Below, piece by piece: positions 16,733-26,528 of a DNA stretch of 32,301 bases. Each line of letters opens with the position of its first letter. Positions within the stretch are counted from its first letter, which is position 1. The notes beneath the pieces were generated by a model that had not been told where the DNA came from, did not search any database, and worked only from the letters and a program-made list of their open reading frames with translations. Position numbers and translations under genes: made by a program. Where the stretch lies: positions 1 through 32,301 of the forward strand of contig JANXUB010000030.1 of the NCBI GenBank assembly GCA_025352105.1. The letters run 5' to 3'. The DNA is from Burkholderiales bacterium. GTDB taxonomy: Bacteria > Pseudomonadota > Gammaproteobacteria > Burkholderiales > Casimicrobiaceae.

Positions 16733-18136
16733 ATGACGTCCCCGCCCATCCAGCCCCAAGACGACGCCGTGCTACGCCTGCGTGAAGCAATCGCAGTATT
16801 GCGCTCGGGTGACTTTGATGGCGCGACCAAGCTGCTGTCTGATCCGTTATGGGATGTACTCGAGGCGAAATTCTGGAACGCTGAACACCCGCTGCCCGCG
16901 TCCGCGCTGCAGGCGCTCGACGCTTACGTAAACCTCGGGAAATCGCTTTGGCACAAAGCCGGTCTGGGTCAAGGGCACCCCATCGCACTGTATCGGACCA
17001 CATTGTTGTCCAGCAAGGCTATTGAAACGGCGCTTCGTGTGCTCGCACGCATATACGCTGGCTGCAATTTGGGATTCCGCAGCCCTCCCCCCGGATTTTG
17101 GCGCACGGTATACGCATTGACCGGTTACATCATTTCCGAGCGTTTCACGGATCGCACCAATCGGGTCGCGTTGACCAACCAGTCGCTACAACTCTGGCTG
17201 ATGGCGTGGCTCAACCCGTTATCGCTGGCCCCCGGTCGCTTGCCTGTGGCAGTGCGGCTGGTCGGAATTCTCTCAAAAACTTGCAGTTACACACTCTCCT
17301 CGCCTACACACGCAGGATCAGGATTAGCAGCCGCCGATCTGATGAGCGACACGCCACCCATGCCTTTCGCCCGAGTGCCTGCTATGTGGGAGCCGATTGC
17401 TCCGCTATACATTAATGCGCAGGATGCGGCTTTCACCATCCGCGAATTAACCAGTCCGTCGCAGCGAACGTCACCGAATGATGTTTATGATTCGCTGCTG
17501 CAGTCAGCGCTGCAAGTTGGATTGACGCACCAGGAAATGCAGGATTTCGTTCGTCGAGCGATGCGCGAGTTCGGATACAGCAACGCCCGCTCGATACCAC
17601 GTGTTGGTCGTGCCGATTCCGTCACTGTCGTGATTGGCTTTATCGATGTGTGGAACGCCGTCCAGTCGCAATCTAAAGCAGGACCAAAAGGCAAGTTAAC
17701 GACTCCGATTCATTCGGCAGTCGTAGTTAATCATAGCGACGGCGGATTTTTATTGCGCGTTGCCGTTACCGAACCATTACTTTCCGTCGGTTCATTGCTG
17801 TGCCTACGAGGCAGCGATGCGGAGCCTTGGTCTCTCATCGCTGTTCGCTGGCTGGAAGAAACCGACGGCACCGTTATGATTGGCACCGAAGTGCTTTGCA
17901 ATTTTGGTGAAGCCCGCATAGCGCAACATCCAGAATCGGCGCAACACTTGCCAATTCTGACTTACCAAAAAGAAGAGTCCTCATGGGTTATTGCGCCGTA
18001 CGATTCAAGTCGCGCAAATAGTGTTTCCCAGCTGCAGGTCGAAAATGAGTCGTGGGTGGTAGCCGTGGCGACAGAACTTGGTTCGGATTGGCAGCGAGGA
18101 TTAGTACTGGACAACACGGCTTTCAAGCCGGAATAG
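16733..18136 (+). CDS. Unrecognised 467-residue protein, possible PilZ-like C-terminal barrel
   Basis: I do not recognise this gene with confidence. The product is soluble in appearance and mainly helical in its first 320 residues. That part has an N-terminal LREAIAVLRSGDFDGATKLL, which resembles a TPR-like hairpin, and a Trp-rich middle (PPPGFWRTVYALTGYI, LQLWLMAWLNPL). The last 150 residues are predicted strands, with HSAVVVNHSDGGFLLRV followed by WSLIAVRWLEE and a Gly-Thr-Glu. This layout is similar to the C-terminal barrel of DUF1631-type proteins, hence a PilZ-like fold is possible. The start follows no strong ribosome-binding site. It stands alone and converges with the pilin operon. 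Codon use is ordinary, so it is probably a real native gene. Confidence 0.7.
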   Translation: MTSPPIQPQDDAVLRLREAIAVLRSGDFDGATKLLSDPLWDVLEAKFWNAEHPLPASALQALDAYVNLGKSLWHKAGLGQGHPIALYRTTLLSSKAIETALRVLARIYAGCNLGFRSPPPGFWRTVYALTGYIISERFTDRTNRVALTNQSLQLWLMAWLNPLSLAPGRLPVAVRLVGILSKTCSYTLSSPTHAGSGLAAADLMSDTPPMPFARVPAMWEPIAPLYINAQDAAFTIRELTSPSQRTSPNDVYDSLLQSALQVGLTHQEMQDFVRRAMREFGYSNARSIPRVGRADSVTVVIGFIDVWNAVQSQSKAGPKGKLTTPIHSAVVVNHSDGGFLLRVAVTEPLLSVGSLLCLRGSDAEPWSLIAVRWLEETDGTVMIGTEVLCNFGEARIAQHPESAQHLPILTYQKEESSWVIAPYDSSRANSVSQLQVENESWVVAVATELGSDWQRGLVLDNTAFKPE

Positions 18137-18198
18137 AGCAAGTTGATCGCAAAAATTTGCAACTCATAGAGAAACTCGTCTAATCGTCAGGCTCAATA

Positions 18199-18744
18199 CT
18201 ATGCACAACAGGTGACGTTACCGACGGACGGCGCTGTACAGGTGCGAGGGCGGCCAGCAGCATCGACGTACATCGCTGACGTGCGAGAGGAATAGGTTGC
18301 GTCGAACCGAATACAACCAGCAATAAACACCCCAGCAGTGTCCCTCGAGAATCCAGCACTATCGTAGCGTATGCTGCTTCCGACTGTGTTGTTGCCTAGC
18401 GCTAAGTAGCTCGATACGCTGTCTCTGGTAAGAATTGTTTGAAAATCTGTCCCGTCCGTATTCAGCACCACAGTCTGCCAGCCGGATATCCAGCCTGTCC
18501 CGGCTACTGTAGGGCGTACCAAAACGGGTTTGGCCAACTTTATTGCTTCAGCGCGCGCATTCATAGTGTCGGACTGAAGAGTACTTACTACGGAACGCAA
18601 TTGCGAGTTCACAATAAAGGTAGTGAAGGACGGAACAGCAATAGTCGACAAAATAGCCAGCACTGCCATCGTAACAAGCATTTCAAGCAGAGTGAATCCG
18701 CGGGAACGACTCCGATGACTGTTGTGAATCAAGCGATCATTCAT
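18199..18744 (-). CDS. GspH/FimT family type IV pilus minor pilin
   Basis: The 181-residue product carries a prepilin leader ending SRSRG and the processed start FTLLEMLVTM, with Glu at +5. A hydrophobic helix and the GspH/FimT globular domain follow. The C-terminus is Cys-rich (RTCTAP and NVTCCA), probably forming a disulfide. Proteins of this class join the priming complex of the pilus, and some FimT homologues bind DNA during uptake. The ATG at 18744 was chosen because it shares its A with the stop of the pilin before it (TGATG) and gives a normal leader; a longer frame exists to 18843 without reason to use it. It is the last gene of the operon, whereas fimT/fimU usually comes first. Confidence 0.88.
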   Translation of the reverse strand: MNDRLIHNSHRSRSRGFTLLEMLVTMAVLAILSTIAVPSFTTFIVNSQLRSVVSTLQSDTMNARAEAIKLAKPVLVRPTVAGTGWISGWQTVVLNTDGTDFQTILTRDSVSSYLALGNNTVGSSIRYDSAGFSRDTAGVFIAGCIRFDATYSSRTSAMYVDAAGRPRTCTAPSVGNVTCCA

Positions 18745-19220
18745 CACCGTGGCCAGCAGTTTTGAGTTGAAGCCGTGGCTGGAAGGCACGAAGCCTGCCC
18801 ACGCGAAGTAAATGTCATTTGTGAAATTGTCGTGTCCGTCCATGTACCAGCGGGCACGGAAGTTATTGCAACACAGTTATCAATAGTGTTTCCGGCACCT
18901 GCACCGCAGGCCGCAGCAGAAAGCTTCCATTTTGCGCCGTCGTATCCTGAGTCGCCGGACCAATTCTTGAATGTCGAATCAGCGGCTGCATCTGACACTG
19001 CCTGATACGTATTGTTTTGTGTGAAGAACCGCTCCTGCTGTTGCATCATCGTAAACATCGATGCTCTCGCATCTGCGCGGGCTCCCTTTCGTACGCTTTC
19101 GTAGTACGACGGCAACGCGATGGCCGCCAAAATTCCGATAATGGCGATTACGATCAGCAATTCAATCAATGTAAAACCTGCGTTCGACACTTCGGTGGAG
19201 TTGTTTCGCAAAGTAATCAC
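18744..19220 (-). CDS. pilE: PilE-type minor pilin
   Basis: The 158-residue product has a short leader ending SNAG and the classical type IV pilin start FTLIELLIVIAIIGILAAIA. A polar helix with ARADARASMFTMMQQQERFF is typical of PilE-like minor pilins next to pilY1. Four Cys in the globular part (AAACG, DNCVA, ASCLP, QNCWP) can make two disulfides. The start is GTG at 19220, overlapping the pilY1 stop by four bases (GTGA). The stop overlaps the next gene by one base. Processing by PilD and N-methylation of Phe+1 are expected from the family. It could serve as a minor pilin in the priming complex; the major pilin is not in this window. Confidence 0.9.
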   Translation of the reverse strand: MITLRNNSTEVSNAGFTLIELLIVIAIIGILAAIALPSYYESVRKGARADARASMFTMMQQQERFFTQNNTYQAVSDAAADSTFKNWSGDSGYDGAKWKLSAAACGAGAGNTIDNCVAITSVPAGTWTDTTISQMTFTSRGQASCLPATASTQNCWPR

Positions 19221-22200
19221 GGGTATGAGGCTTTCAACTTATCATAGTCGACCACTTCGCGCCAGCTGAGTCGATTTAACTGTTGCTTCGTAGTAACGCC
19301 CAATTTGCCCAAAGGCTTCCCAGCGCTCACATTACCACTCCCATCGACGGGCGTCCCGACAAAGGTCAACACTAGCGGTGTGGTGGTTTGCAAAGCGAAC
19401 CCCTGCCCTGACGTGTTTGTTCGATTGTCTACGTCGGGTTGGAGAATATTGGGAGCTGGCAAAAAACCGTCACTCGAGAGATCGCACGTCGTGCCGTTTG
19501 ACAAACCGCTGGCACCATTTACAGCACATTGTCGTCCGCCGTAAGCTGCGCATGCGGTGGCCGAAGGCGTTGCGGCCGCGAGCGTATTGAAGTAAACGTA
19601 GCTGTTGGAAACCGCCAAGTTGGTTGCCTGCCGTTCGCCGTTTGACGTGCCTGGGAAATTGAAATACCACCCCTTCTTTTTGGTGCCAGAAGTGGGGTAG
19701 CCATAGTCGAAGCCCGAACCTGCCACACTAAAGGTTGTGCCAGTGCCGCTCGCTGTGCGTTGCGCCAACTCGCTCAGCCCAGCTGTACGCGACGCATTTG
19801 TGTTGGTGAGATCATCCCAGATACCGTACATGGCCTGTTGTTTGTAGTTTGCGCTAACGGTGTCCGTCGCTTCGATAAATTTACCCGTGCCAAACACTAC
19901 GACGTTTGAACGACCCGGGCCCGCGCCAACAACAGGCTCAATGGTTATCGGCTGGCGGTTATTGCTGCCGTCCACAGCCGTAAAAATCGGTTTTCCAGAG
20001 GCGCCACCAAAAGCTAAGACGTTCGATGCGGAGTACGGCGGCACTACCGACGAAAAATCGAATTTCCAAAGATTTCCCTGAATATCGCCGCTGTATAACG
20101 TTACGACTTCCCCATCGGTTCCAAGAGCCGCTCCCGGCGAAAGTAACGCATTAGCTTTCGACGAGTCTTGGAACGAGGTCGGCAAATCAATTCGATAGTA
20201 GTTGCTTCCCAGAGTCCAAGGTGTCGAACTCGGCTTCGCCACGTCAAGGATAAATAATGCACTTTGGTTAGCTGTGTCATGCCTCACGGGCAGCGTCAAG
20301 GGTGGAGTATCAACTTTATTGTTGTTATATCCACTAGGTACCACTACGAACCACTTAAATGAGTTAACACCGGTGCGGAATTTTAAAATCCTTGCTGCAC
20401 TGGTGAGGTTTCCCATCTTAGGGTCGTCGGTATCGGAAAAGTCCCACAACACAGAGGTGGAGTTCGCTGAGAATGCGGCTGGGTCTGTTACGTTTAAGGC
20501 GAATACGCCCTGACTGCCTCCGCCGTAACCTGAAACCAAAATTGACCTCCAGTCGCTGGCAGCGCCTGTAAACGCAACCTGCGCTTCTCCTATTACGGGA
20601 GGAGCATCGACCATCGGCTGCCGTACGAAATTAGGAGACGTTGTGGCAGGCAGTTTGTTGACCAGTACTCTCGGCACAAACGCGAACAACTCACCCCCAT
20701 TTGCAGCCGAAAATGCGTGCAAAACGCCATCATTTGTACCTACGTACACCACCGGCGTGCGATTCATGTTTCGATAAAACGTTGCGAAGCTGGTACCGGG
20801 CAGAGTCGAGCCGGGTTTCGAACCAACATATATTGGTGCCGAGTTAACGATGGATGCAACAAGTGACGTCCTGTCCCGGAACGGTAGGGGGCTCGTCGCG
20901 GTACCCTTGCTCACTTCGTCCACACGCGAGCCGCGCAGGTATGACACCCGACGAGCCCCTAATCCATCGACAACTCCGGTATCGGGATCCTTATTAAAAA
21001 AGGCTTGCTGAGCCGTATCGAGGCTTGCCCACTGAAGCGCAATTGGCGTGCCGTCGGTCTGGGTGGTTACGATATTTCGTGATCCAGGGCTTTTCGACGG
21101 TATGCCTTGACCGACGTTGCCGGTCAGCTGATCGGCGGCATTCCACGTGGGTGCGTTAGCGACAGTTACCGCACCCGTCGTGGTGTTGAGCGTTAGCGCA
21201 AATGACACGACGGTACCCGCGTCATTTTGAGCATCGAGGCGCGAAACGTATGCGGCCGTTCCGGTGCTTGACACTCTCGTACCGCTTACTGAGCCCCCAG
21301 CGAGAGTACCCGTACTCCTAGCAATCGACGCGAACGCGGCGCGCAACGAGTTAATCATTTTTTGCGGGCTTGAGGCAAGAAAAAACGTTTTAGGCAGCGG
21401 CCAACCGTTGTCATCAACGCCAGACGCCCACTTGGTTGTAGCGGCAGCGCCCGATGGTGGAATCGTGAATGGGCTGCCGTCGTTATTCAGATTGTCGAAC
21501 CCACCATATTTTGCGGCTAAATAGAGTTGCTGGTTTCGTTCGCGGTTTGTAATCGTCCCATTACCGCTTTCATCGACGTTAACAACATAACTTTTGACGC
21601 GGATGTTTGGCTTGTCAGTCCGAATGGATTGTGTGTTCGCCCAATAAGCGAGGCCAGCTATATAAAAAGAAGCGTTCGAAGAACCCGTGTTCGCCGTGCC
21701 CAAGGAGGCTAGTGTGGCGGCTGCGAGCGGGTTCGTTGGGGGATTTGCGAGCTCAAACGCACCCACAGTATTTGTCCATGTCACCACGTTAGGTTCGCCG
21801 GCGCCAATGCCGCGAGCGCTGTCGCCACTGCCGTCAGTTCGGGCGTTGCCGGGCAACGTTTTGTCGTTGTGCGTGTAGGCGTCGGCGATTTGGATGATGC
21901 TGGTGCTTTGGCACGCGGAAGTAATTGGGTCGGGCACAGCCGTAGAGAGCCAATTTGTGTAAATTGGAAAGCCGTCATACATTTGTTCGGTGAACGGAGT
22001 CGCCGTGACTTGAGGGGACGCAGCCTGCCCCTGGATGTAACGTAATCCTTCGTAATAGAGTTCGCTGACCGGGTCATTGCCTTTGTACATCACCGAGCTG
22101 CCCAAAGCGGTGGTAAGCGCCGTTGCAGACTGTCTCACGCGACCGAACCGGTTCAGATAGTTTGCGACACCGCTGTATGTCGTTCCAGCTTGAAGCGGCA

Positions 22201-23167
22201 GGGGAGCGTCGATATAAATGCCGGTATCCGGGTCCCATTCCGGAGCGGGATTCAGGCCTCTGTTGAACCCGGCATCGAAAGAATATTTCCCAACAAACCT
22301 CATCGGTGCACGAAGCACACCGCCGTATCGCGCGTTCCCCGAGTCCAATGCATATCCAAATGCCGCGAACCGAATAGTGTCCGCGTATTGCTGCATCAGT
22401 CCTGTTGGCTTATAAAAGCCCGACGGCTGGATTCGGCAGAGGTCGCTTCTAACAGGTCCTTCAATGGAATCACACACATCGACTGCTGCTCTCAGCACCG
22501 CTAGATTGGCATTATTTCCCGGAGCGGCACAGGTGCCACCTGCTGCTGTGCCAATGTAAATTACGTAACGGCAACTCGCGATGTACACAGGTCCAGCGAA
22601 AGGCGTGTACAACCTGGCATTCGTAGCCGACTTGCCAGGAAAGTATGAACCGTTGTAATAGTCGGTAGGAATGTCGGCGCGCTGCAGGATCGTTTGCGAT
22701 GATGTTTCATAAATTCGATCACCGCCCGTGAGCGCATATCGAAGTGAGTCGATAGCGGACTGCGCCGCCCAATTCATGAAATTTCCGCTGTATTCGCCTG
22801 CCCCGCCGCACTGGCGAGTCACCGCAGCCTTGCTCCGCTTGAAGTACCCTGCAGGTGCCCCGGTTCCAGGCTGGTCCGCCCCCAAAGCCGCAGGCACCCC
22901 AGCCGTTACGTATAGGTAACACGTATCGGAGTCCCAGTATCCCAACGTAATCAAATTGTTGTTGTACGTGGTGCCCCGGTACGCAGCGCCCACAGTTGGA
23001 AACTCGACCGAAAGAGACAGTAATAGATTCGACGCAGGTCCGCGGCCAGACGCAAGTACTGGCGAATCCGAAAGATCAACGGTTGCTTGAGCTCGCGAAT
23101 CGGACGCGACCAAAAAAAGTGCGAGCGCTAGGGCGATGACCGATGGGCGAGTAAGGTGGATCAACAT
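19217..23167 (-). CDS. pilY1: PilY1, type IV pilus tip adhesin and assembly factor
   Basis: PilY1 is carried at the pilus tip by minor pilins and acts in adhesion, surface sensing and extension. The 1316-residue product starts with a signal peptide (about 1-26, SRA-QA). A variable N-terminal region follows to about residue 760. The conserved PilC/PilY1 beta-propeller spans about 770-1180, with NSAPIYVG, VYVGTNDGVLHAF, ILVSGYGGGSQGVFALNV and GDIQGNLWKFD. A Ca-binding-like acidic loop DTDDPKMG lies within it. The C-terminal 130 residues hold a Cys-rich part (CAAYGGRQCAV). The start overlaps the pilX stop by 7 bases. Codon use is less GC-biased than in the core genes, as is common for adhesins under diversifying pressure. 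Confidence 0.95.
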   Translation of the reverse strand: MLIHLTRPSVIALALALFLVASDSRAQATVDLSDSPVLASGRGPASNLLLSLSVEFPTVGAAYRGTTYNNNLITLGYWDSDTCYLYVTAGVPAALGADQPGTGAPAGYFKRSKAAVTRQCGGAGEYSGNFMNWAAQSAIDSLRYALTGGDRIYETSSQTILQRADIPTDYYNGSYFPGKSATNARLYTPFAGPVYIASCRYVIYIGTAAGGTCAAPGNNANLAVLRAAVDVCDSIEGPVRSDLCRIQPSGFYKPTGLMQQYADTIRFAAFGYALDSGNARYGGVLRAPMRFVGKYSFDAGFNRGLNPAPEWDPDTGIYIDAPLPLQAGTTYSGVANYLNRFGRVRQSATALTTALGSSVMYKGNDPVSELYYEGLRYIQGQAASPQVTATPFTEQMYDGFPIYTNWLSTAVPDPITSACQSTSIIQIADAYTHNDKTLPGNARTDGSGDSARGIGAGEPNVVTWTNTVGAFELANPPTNPLAAATLASLGTANTGSSNASFYIAGLAYWANTQSIRTDKPNIRVKSYVVNVDESGNGTITNRERNQQLYLAAKYGGFDNLNNDGSPFTIPPSGAAATTKWASGVDDNGWPLPKTFFLASSPQKMINSLRAAFASIARSTGTLAGGSVSGTRVSSTGTAAYVSRLDAQNDAGTVVSFALTLNTTTGAVTVANAPTWNAADQLTGNVGQGIPSKSPGSRNIVTTQTDGTPIALQWASLDTAQQAFFNKDPDTGVVDGLGARRVSYLRGSRVDEVSKGTATSPLPFRDRTSLVASIVNSAPIYVGSKPGSTLPGTSFATFYRNMNRTPVVYVGTNDGVLHAFSAANGGELFAFVPRVLVNKLPATTSPNFVRQPMVDAPPVIGEAQVAFTGAASDWRSILVSGYGGGSQGVFALNVTDPAAFSANSTSVLWDFSDTDDPKMGNLTSAARILKFRTGVNSFKWFVVVPSGYNNNKVDTPPLTLPVRHDTANQSALFILDVAKPSSTPWTLGSNYYRIDLPTSFQDSSKANALLSPGAALGTDGEVVTLYSGDIQGNLWKFDFSSVVPPYSASNVLAFGGASGKPIFTAVDGSNNRQPITIEPVVGAGPGRSNVVVFGTGKFIEATDTVSANYKQQAMYGIWDDLTNTNASRTAGLSELAQRTASGTGTTFSVAGSGFDYGYPTSGTKKKGWYFNFPGTSNGERQATNLAVSNSYVYFNTLAAATPSATACAAYGGRQCAVNGASGLSNGTTCDLSSDGFLPAPNILQPDVDNRTNTSGQGFALQTTTPLVLTFVGTPVDGSGNVSAGKPLGKLGVTTKQQLNRLSWREVVDYDKLKASYP

Positions 23168-23808
23168 TTGAATTGGGACTTTCTAACAACAGCTTGGAGC
23201 ACTACCTTCACGTCTGATCTGGTGGCGTACCCGATTGCGGTGATGAGGTAGAGCGAATTTGCTTGAGTTCGTCCAGTACTGGTATCGGTAAGCGTGAAGC
23301 GCGACGCGACGTCCTGCTCGCGATCAGAAACCGGTTCGATAATGTATTTCGGTGTATTTGCGGGCAACCAAGATTTCGTCGAGCCCTGCGTTGGATAGAA
23401 ATTGCCACCAGTGAAGGTGCCAACCGGGACGCCTTGTGTCGACCAGTTCACAGAGAGCCAGGCGGGAGTCTGCCCGGCTTTGTCTTTGGCGCACTTGCCA
23501 AGGTCGGCAGTGGTCGACAGGCATCCGCTATCGGGGAAAGCCAAACCCTGGCCGCAAAAGTCTTTTCCTCTACCAGTCCCAGCCTTGTCATAGATGTCTT
23601 CTTGACCGTCTGCTAATGCGGTCTCGGCTGCCTGCAGCGCGAGCTCTCGGTCTCGATCTGCGCGGGTGCTACGTTCACCGCTAAGGGCAAAACGGGCGGA
23701 CGTGGCCGCGAGCGCAGCAACCACAACGATCATCAAAAGTGTGACGACCAACGAAATGCCGCGCTGACGGTAGCGGCGAATAATCTGATCACTCACGGTA
23801 GAAAGCAC
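23161..23808 (-). CDS. pilX: PilX minor pilin / assembly protein
   Basis: The 215-residue product has the PilX N-terminal form: QRG before ISLVVTLLMIVVVAALAATSARF, with Val rather than Glu at +5. A stretch RDRELALQAAETALADGQED follows and is characteristic of the family. The globular part has Cys at KDFCGQG, SGCLS and GKCAK and one at the C-terminus. The start is GTG at 23808; a second GTG at 23796 lies nearer the pilW stop and is equally possible. It sits between pilW and pilY1, overlapping both. Confidence 0.9.
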   Translation of the reverse strand: MLSTVSDQIIRRYRQRGISLVVTLLMIVVVAALAATSARFALSGERSTRADRDRELALQAAETALADGQEDIYDKAGTGRGKDFCGQGLAFPDSGCLSTTADLGKCAKDKAGQTPAWLSVNWSTQGVPVGTFTGGNFYPTQGSTKSWLPANTPKYIIEPVSDREQDVASRFTLTDTSTGRTQANSLYLITAIGYATRSDVKVVLQAVVRKSQFKC

Positions 23809-24865
23809 TTCCTCGGTTTCGTAAATGGACTGTAAACGTCACGACTCGACGCAAACGCGAATCAAGTGGCGGCACATAAGTGGTAGCCGGATCTGTGGCC
23901 ACGGCCAAGTCCTTTCCAAGCGGATAGAGTGTCACTGGCGCGGCGGGCACTGGGGCTGTGTTTAGGTCCCCTCGAAGCACCAGGCCAAAGCGAACCGCAA
24001 CAACGTTCTGCCAAGCGTTTACAGCCGCAGACGCGGTACTTTTTGCAGGCTTGGTAATCGTCAAGGTATCCACCTGATCCGCTCGAACCCACTTGAACTT
24101 TTCGGGAACTCCGTCGGGGCCACCTGTTCCGGCGGTATCAGTTAAGTCGTCTCCGACCTCATACATCACTTTGAAAACTTCGACGCCTCTGACTAACGCA
24201 ATTCCGTCTACAACGACTTTTGACGCACAATTTAGTTCCGGTTCGCCAGTCACACCATTCACGGCTACTGAGAGCACGCTCATTGCTCGTTTCGGCGGTG
24301 CCACCAAATTACTAGGAATCGGACTGCCAGAGCAGTCGACAATCGAGCCATCGGGCACTGCCGTCGGTACTGGCGGGTTAGCCGCAGTGTTTATCGTACT
24401 TTGCCCCTGAAATTGAACAACTAACGTGTCCGTGTAGTACGGTCCTGAAAGAGTGCCGGTGACGCCTGGATCACCAGCGACGATGTTGGCGACCGTCAAC
24501 ACTTTGTTGTTGAAACCACACAAATCGGCCTGAACGCACGTCGGTTCACCCGACCATGCAGCCACCGACTGGGACCTGCCGAAATCGGCGGCAAACTCTG
24601 AATAGTCCTCATACCCCGCCTGCTGAACCATTCGCCGCAAAATATAGGTGGCAAAGCGCCCGGAATCCTGCAGTTGAGAGGCGCTGTCTACGGAGGTAAA
24701 GGCTTGCCCGCTCAACAAGTAAACACCCGACGCAGCAACGATGATGACGAGGGAAATCGTCATCGCGATCAACAATTCAATCAGCGTTACACCGGCGACC
24801 TTGGTGCGGCGACTAACTCCACCTAAAACCGTGCTGCCGCGGCTACGAAGCAGGCTCATTTTCAT
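23789..24865 (-). CDS. pilW: PilW minor pilin / assembly protein
   Basis: The 358-residue product has a leader ending KVAG and the processed start VTLIELLIAMTISLVIIVAA. The PilW signature GRFATYILRRMVQQAGY follows near residues 88-104. The large globular domain holds ECs spaced as in other PilW proteins (PTCVQADLCGF, VDCSG, LNCAS). It acts with PilV, PilX and FimT/FimU to start pilus assembly and carry PilY1. The ATG overlaps the pilV stop by four bases (ATGA). Confidence 0.92.
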   Translation of the reverse strand: MKMSLLRSRGSTVLGGVSRRTKVAGVTLIELLIAMTISLVIIVAASGVYLLSGQAFTSVDSASQLQDSGRFATYILRRMVQQAGYEDYSEFAADFGRSQSVAAWSGEPTCVQADLCGFNNKVLTVANIVAGDPGVTGTLSGPYYTDTLVVQFQGQSTINTAANPPVPTAVPDGSIVDCSGSPIPSNLVAPPKRAMSVLSVAVNGVTGEPELNCASKVVVDGIALVRGVEVFKVMYEVGDDLTDTAGTGGPDGVPEKFKWVRADQVDTLTITKPAKSTASAAVNAWQNVVAVRFGLVLRGDLNTAPVPAAPVTLYPLGKDLAVATDPATTYVPPLDSRLRRVVTFTVHLRNRGSAFYRE

Positions 24866-25446
24866 CCTCGAGCCCCGGGAGTAATCACGATCACGGCACG
24901 AGGCACAAGCGAAGTGTCTACACTGCCTGAACTATCGCGCGATGCCCACGCCATCTTTACTACGACCATGGGATTCGTGCCCGGCGTGCAGCTCCATTGA
25001 GAAGCACTACCCGAATTCGCTGTTAGCGAATCCAAGCAGACTTTGACTTTAATTCCGGGAATACTGCCTTTACCAGTACTGCCACCAGTGCGTAAACGGT
25101 CAGTCCATTCCTTCATGTCCCACGACGCACGTTCGAGCTCAGAACAAAAGGCAGTGTTGCAATTGACAGTGGCTGTCGGCCAGGCGCTCGCGGTGCTGTC
25201 AAAGAGATACGGGTTGCCGGTCGTCAGACGCGAAATGTTGGGGTTACCCATCATTCGCTCGCCCAACTCGCGTGCGTAAACTGAGGCGCCGCTGGCGTTT
25301 CCCTGTTCCGAGACGGCTCGCATCGAGTTGATCAACAATCCTGCCGTGCCAAGCAAGCCGATTGAGAGAACGATGATCGATACAAGCACCTCAATAAGCG
25401 TCGCGCCGCGCTGCGCTCGTTGACGTGTATTAAGTCGTTTATTCAT
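24862..25446 (-). CDS. pilV: PilV minor pilin
   Basis: The 194-residue product has a basic leader ending QRG and the processed start ATLIEVLVSIIVLSIGLLGT, typical of PilV, followed by GLLINSMRAVSEQGNAS. Conserved positions ARELGERMMGNP and the Cys pair NCNTAFC are also seen. It is the first gene of the minor pilin operon. The 131 bases between it and ispH should contain the promoter, although ispH reads in the same direction and read-through is possible. Confidence 0.92.
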   Translation of the reverse strand: MNKRLNTRQRAQRGATLIEVLVSIIVLSIGLLGTAGLLINSMRAVSEQGNASGASVYARELGERMMGNPNISRLTTGNPYLFDSTASAWPTATVNCNTAFCSELERASWDMKEWTDRLRTGGSTGKGSIPGIKVKVCLDSLTANSGSASQWSCTPGTNPMVVVKMAWASRDSSGSVDTSLVPRAVIVITPGARG

Positions 25447-25577
25447 TTGGTAAGAATAGCTGGACTCAATCTAGCCATCTAGTGTCGTCCGACAGTCGGT
25501 TCAGTTAAGCGGAGCGCAGGATAACTGAGGCCCGCTGAAAATGGTTTGTTGCGCTGCGCTTTCGTCCAGCCATGCCG

Positions 25578-26528
25578 CTAGCTGAGTAGGCTCGTCGGCA
25601 ATCGAAATTCAACGCTCTCGCTCTCTCCGCCCGCAATTACGACGTCACTGAATCCGTAAGTGCTCAACAGCCCCAACACCGCTGCCACAAGGTGCTCAGG
25701 AGTGGAGGCACCTGCCGTTACGCCAACTTTATCTCGCGAGTCAAACCATGCTCGGTCAACTCCGCGGACATCGTCCACCAAATACGCCTTAGCCCCCAAC
25801 CTCTCCGCCACCTCCCGCAACCGATTTGCGTTGGAGCTTGCCTTCGACCCGACCACAATAAAAACGTCAACATTGGGCGCGATGTCCTTCACCGCATTCT
25901 GCCGATTGGTCGTGGCGTAGCAAATGTCGTCTTTTCTGGGCGGCCGAATCGCCGGGAACGCCTTTTGCAGCGACTCGACGACTCGGGCGGTGTCGTCAAC
26001 GGAGAGCGTGGTTTGGGTGACGAAGGCTAGTTTTGCAGGATCCCTGACTTTGCCGCTGGCGGCAAGCGCGGCGACATCACTTTCGTCCTCCACTAGGTAA
26101 ATGCCCTCTTCCGCCTGGCCCATGGTGCCTTCGACTTCGGGGTGGCCTTCGTGGCCGATCATGACGATCTCGGTGCCGGCTTTGCGCAGTTTGGCGACTT
26201 CGACGTGGACTTTGGTGACGAGCGGGCAGGTTGCGTCGAAGACGCTGAAGCCTCGTCGTGCGGCCTCGTGCCGCACTGCCTGCGACACACCGTGCGCGCT
26301 GAACACCAGCGTCGCGCCGGGGGGCACATCGGCCAGGTCCTCGATGAAGATCGCGCCCTTGGCCTTCAGGTCGTTGACCACGTAGGTGTTGTGCACGATC
26401 TCGTGACGCACGTAAATCGGCGCACCGAACTTGATGAGCGCGCGTTCGACGATCTCGATCGCGCGATCGACCCCGGCGCAAAAACCGCGTGGCTCGGCGA
26501 GCACGATGTCCTGCAGGCCCGAACTCAT
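25578..26528 (-). CDS. ispH: 4-hydroxy-3-methylbut-2-enyl diphosphate reductase
   Basis: IspH is the last enzyme of the MEP isoprenoid pathway. It reduces HMBPP to IPP and DMAPP with a 4Fe-4S cluster. The 316-residue product has the three cluster cysteines C17 (PRGFCAGV), C101 (DATCPLV) and C203 (DDICYATTN). Substrate-binding histidines appear in [14 protein letters not shown] and GHEGHPE, and TTLSVDD and the Ser-rich [11 protein letters not shown] are also present. The ATG at 26528 is preferred over an upstream TTG at 26531 because its A is shared with the fkpB stop (TGATG). The fkpB-ispH pairing is standard in betaproteobacteria. The 5' half looks richer in GC than the 3' half. Confidence 0.97.
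   Translation of the reverse strand: MSSGLQDIVLAEPRGFCAGVDRAIEIVERALIKFGAPIYVRHEIVHNTYVVNDLKAKGAIFIEDLADVPPGATLVFSAHGVSQAVRHEAARRGFSVFDATCPLVTKVHVEVAKLRKAGTEIVMIGHEGHPEVEGTMGQAEEGIYLVEDESDVAALAASGKVRDPAKLAFVTQTTLSVDDTARVVESLQKAFPAIRPPRKDDICYATTNRQNAVKDIAPNVDVFIVVGSKASSNANRLREVAERLGAKAYLVDDVRGVDRAWFDSRDKVGVTAGASTPEHLVAAVLGLLSTYGFSDVVIAGGESESVEFRLPTSLLS

Noticed and set aside
18140-18163. Hairpin AGTTG...CAACT with GCAAA/TTTGC between the convergent 467-residue gene and fimT
   Set aside because: The stem is short and asymmetric and has no T run, so it is too weak to call a terminator.
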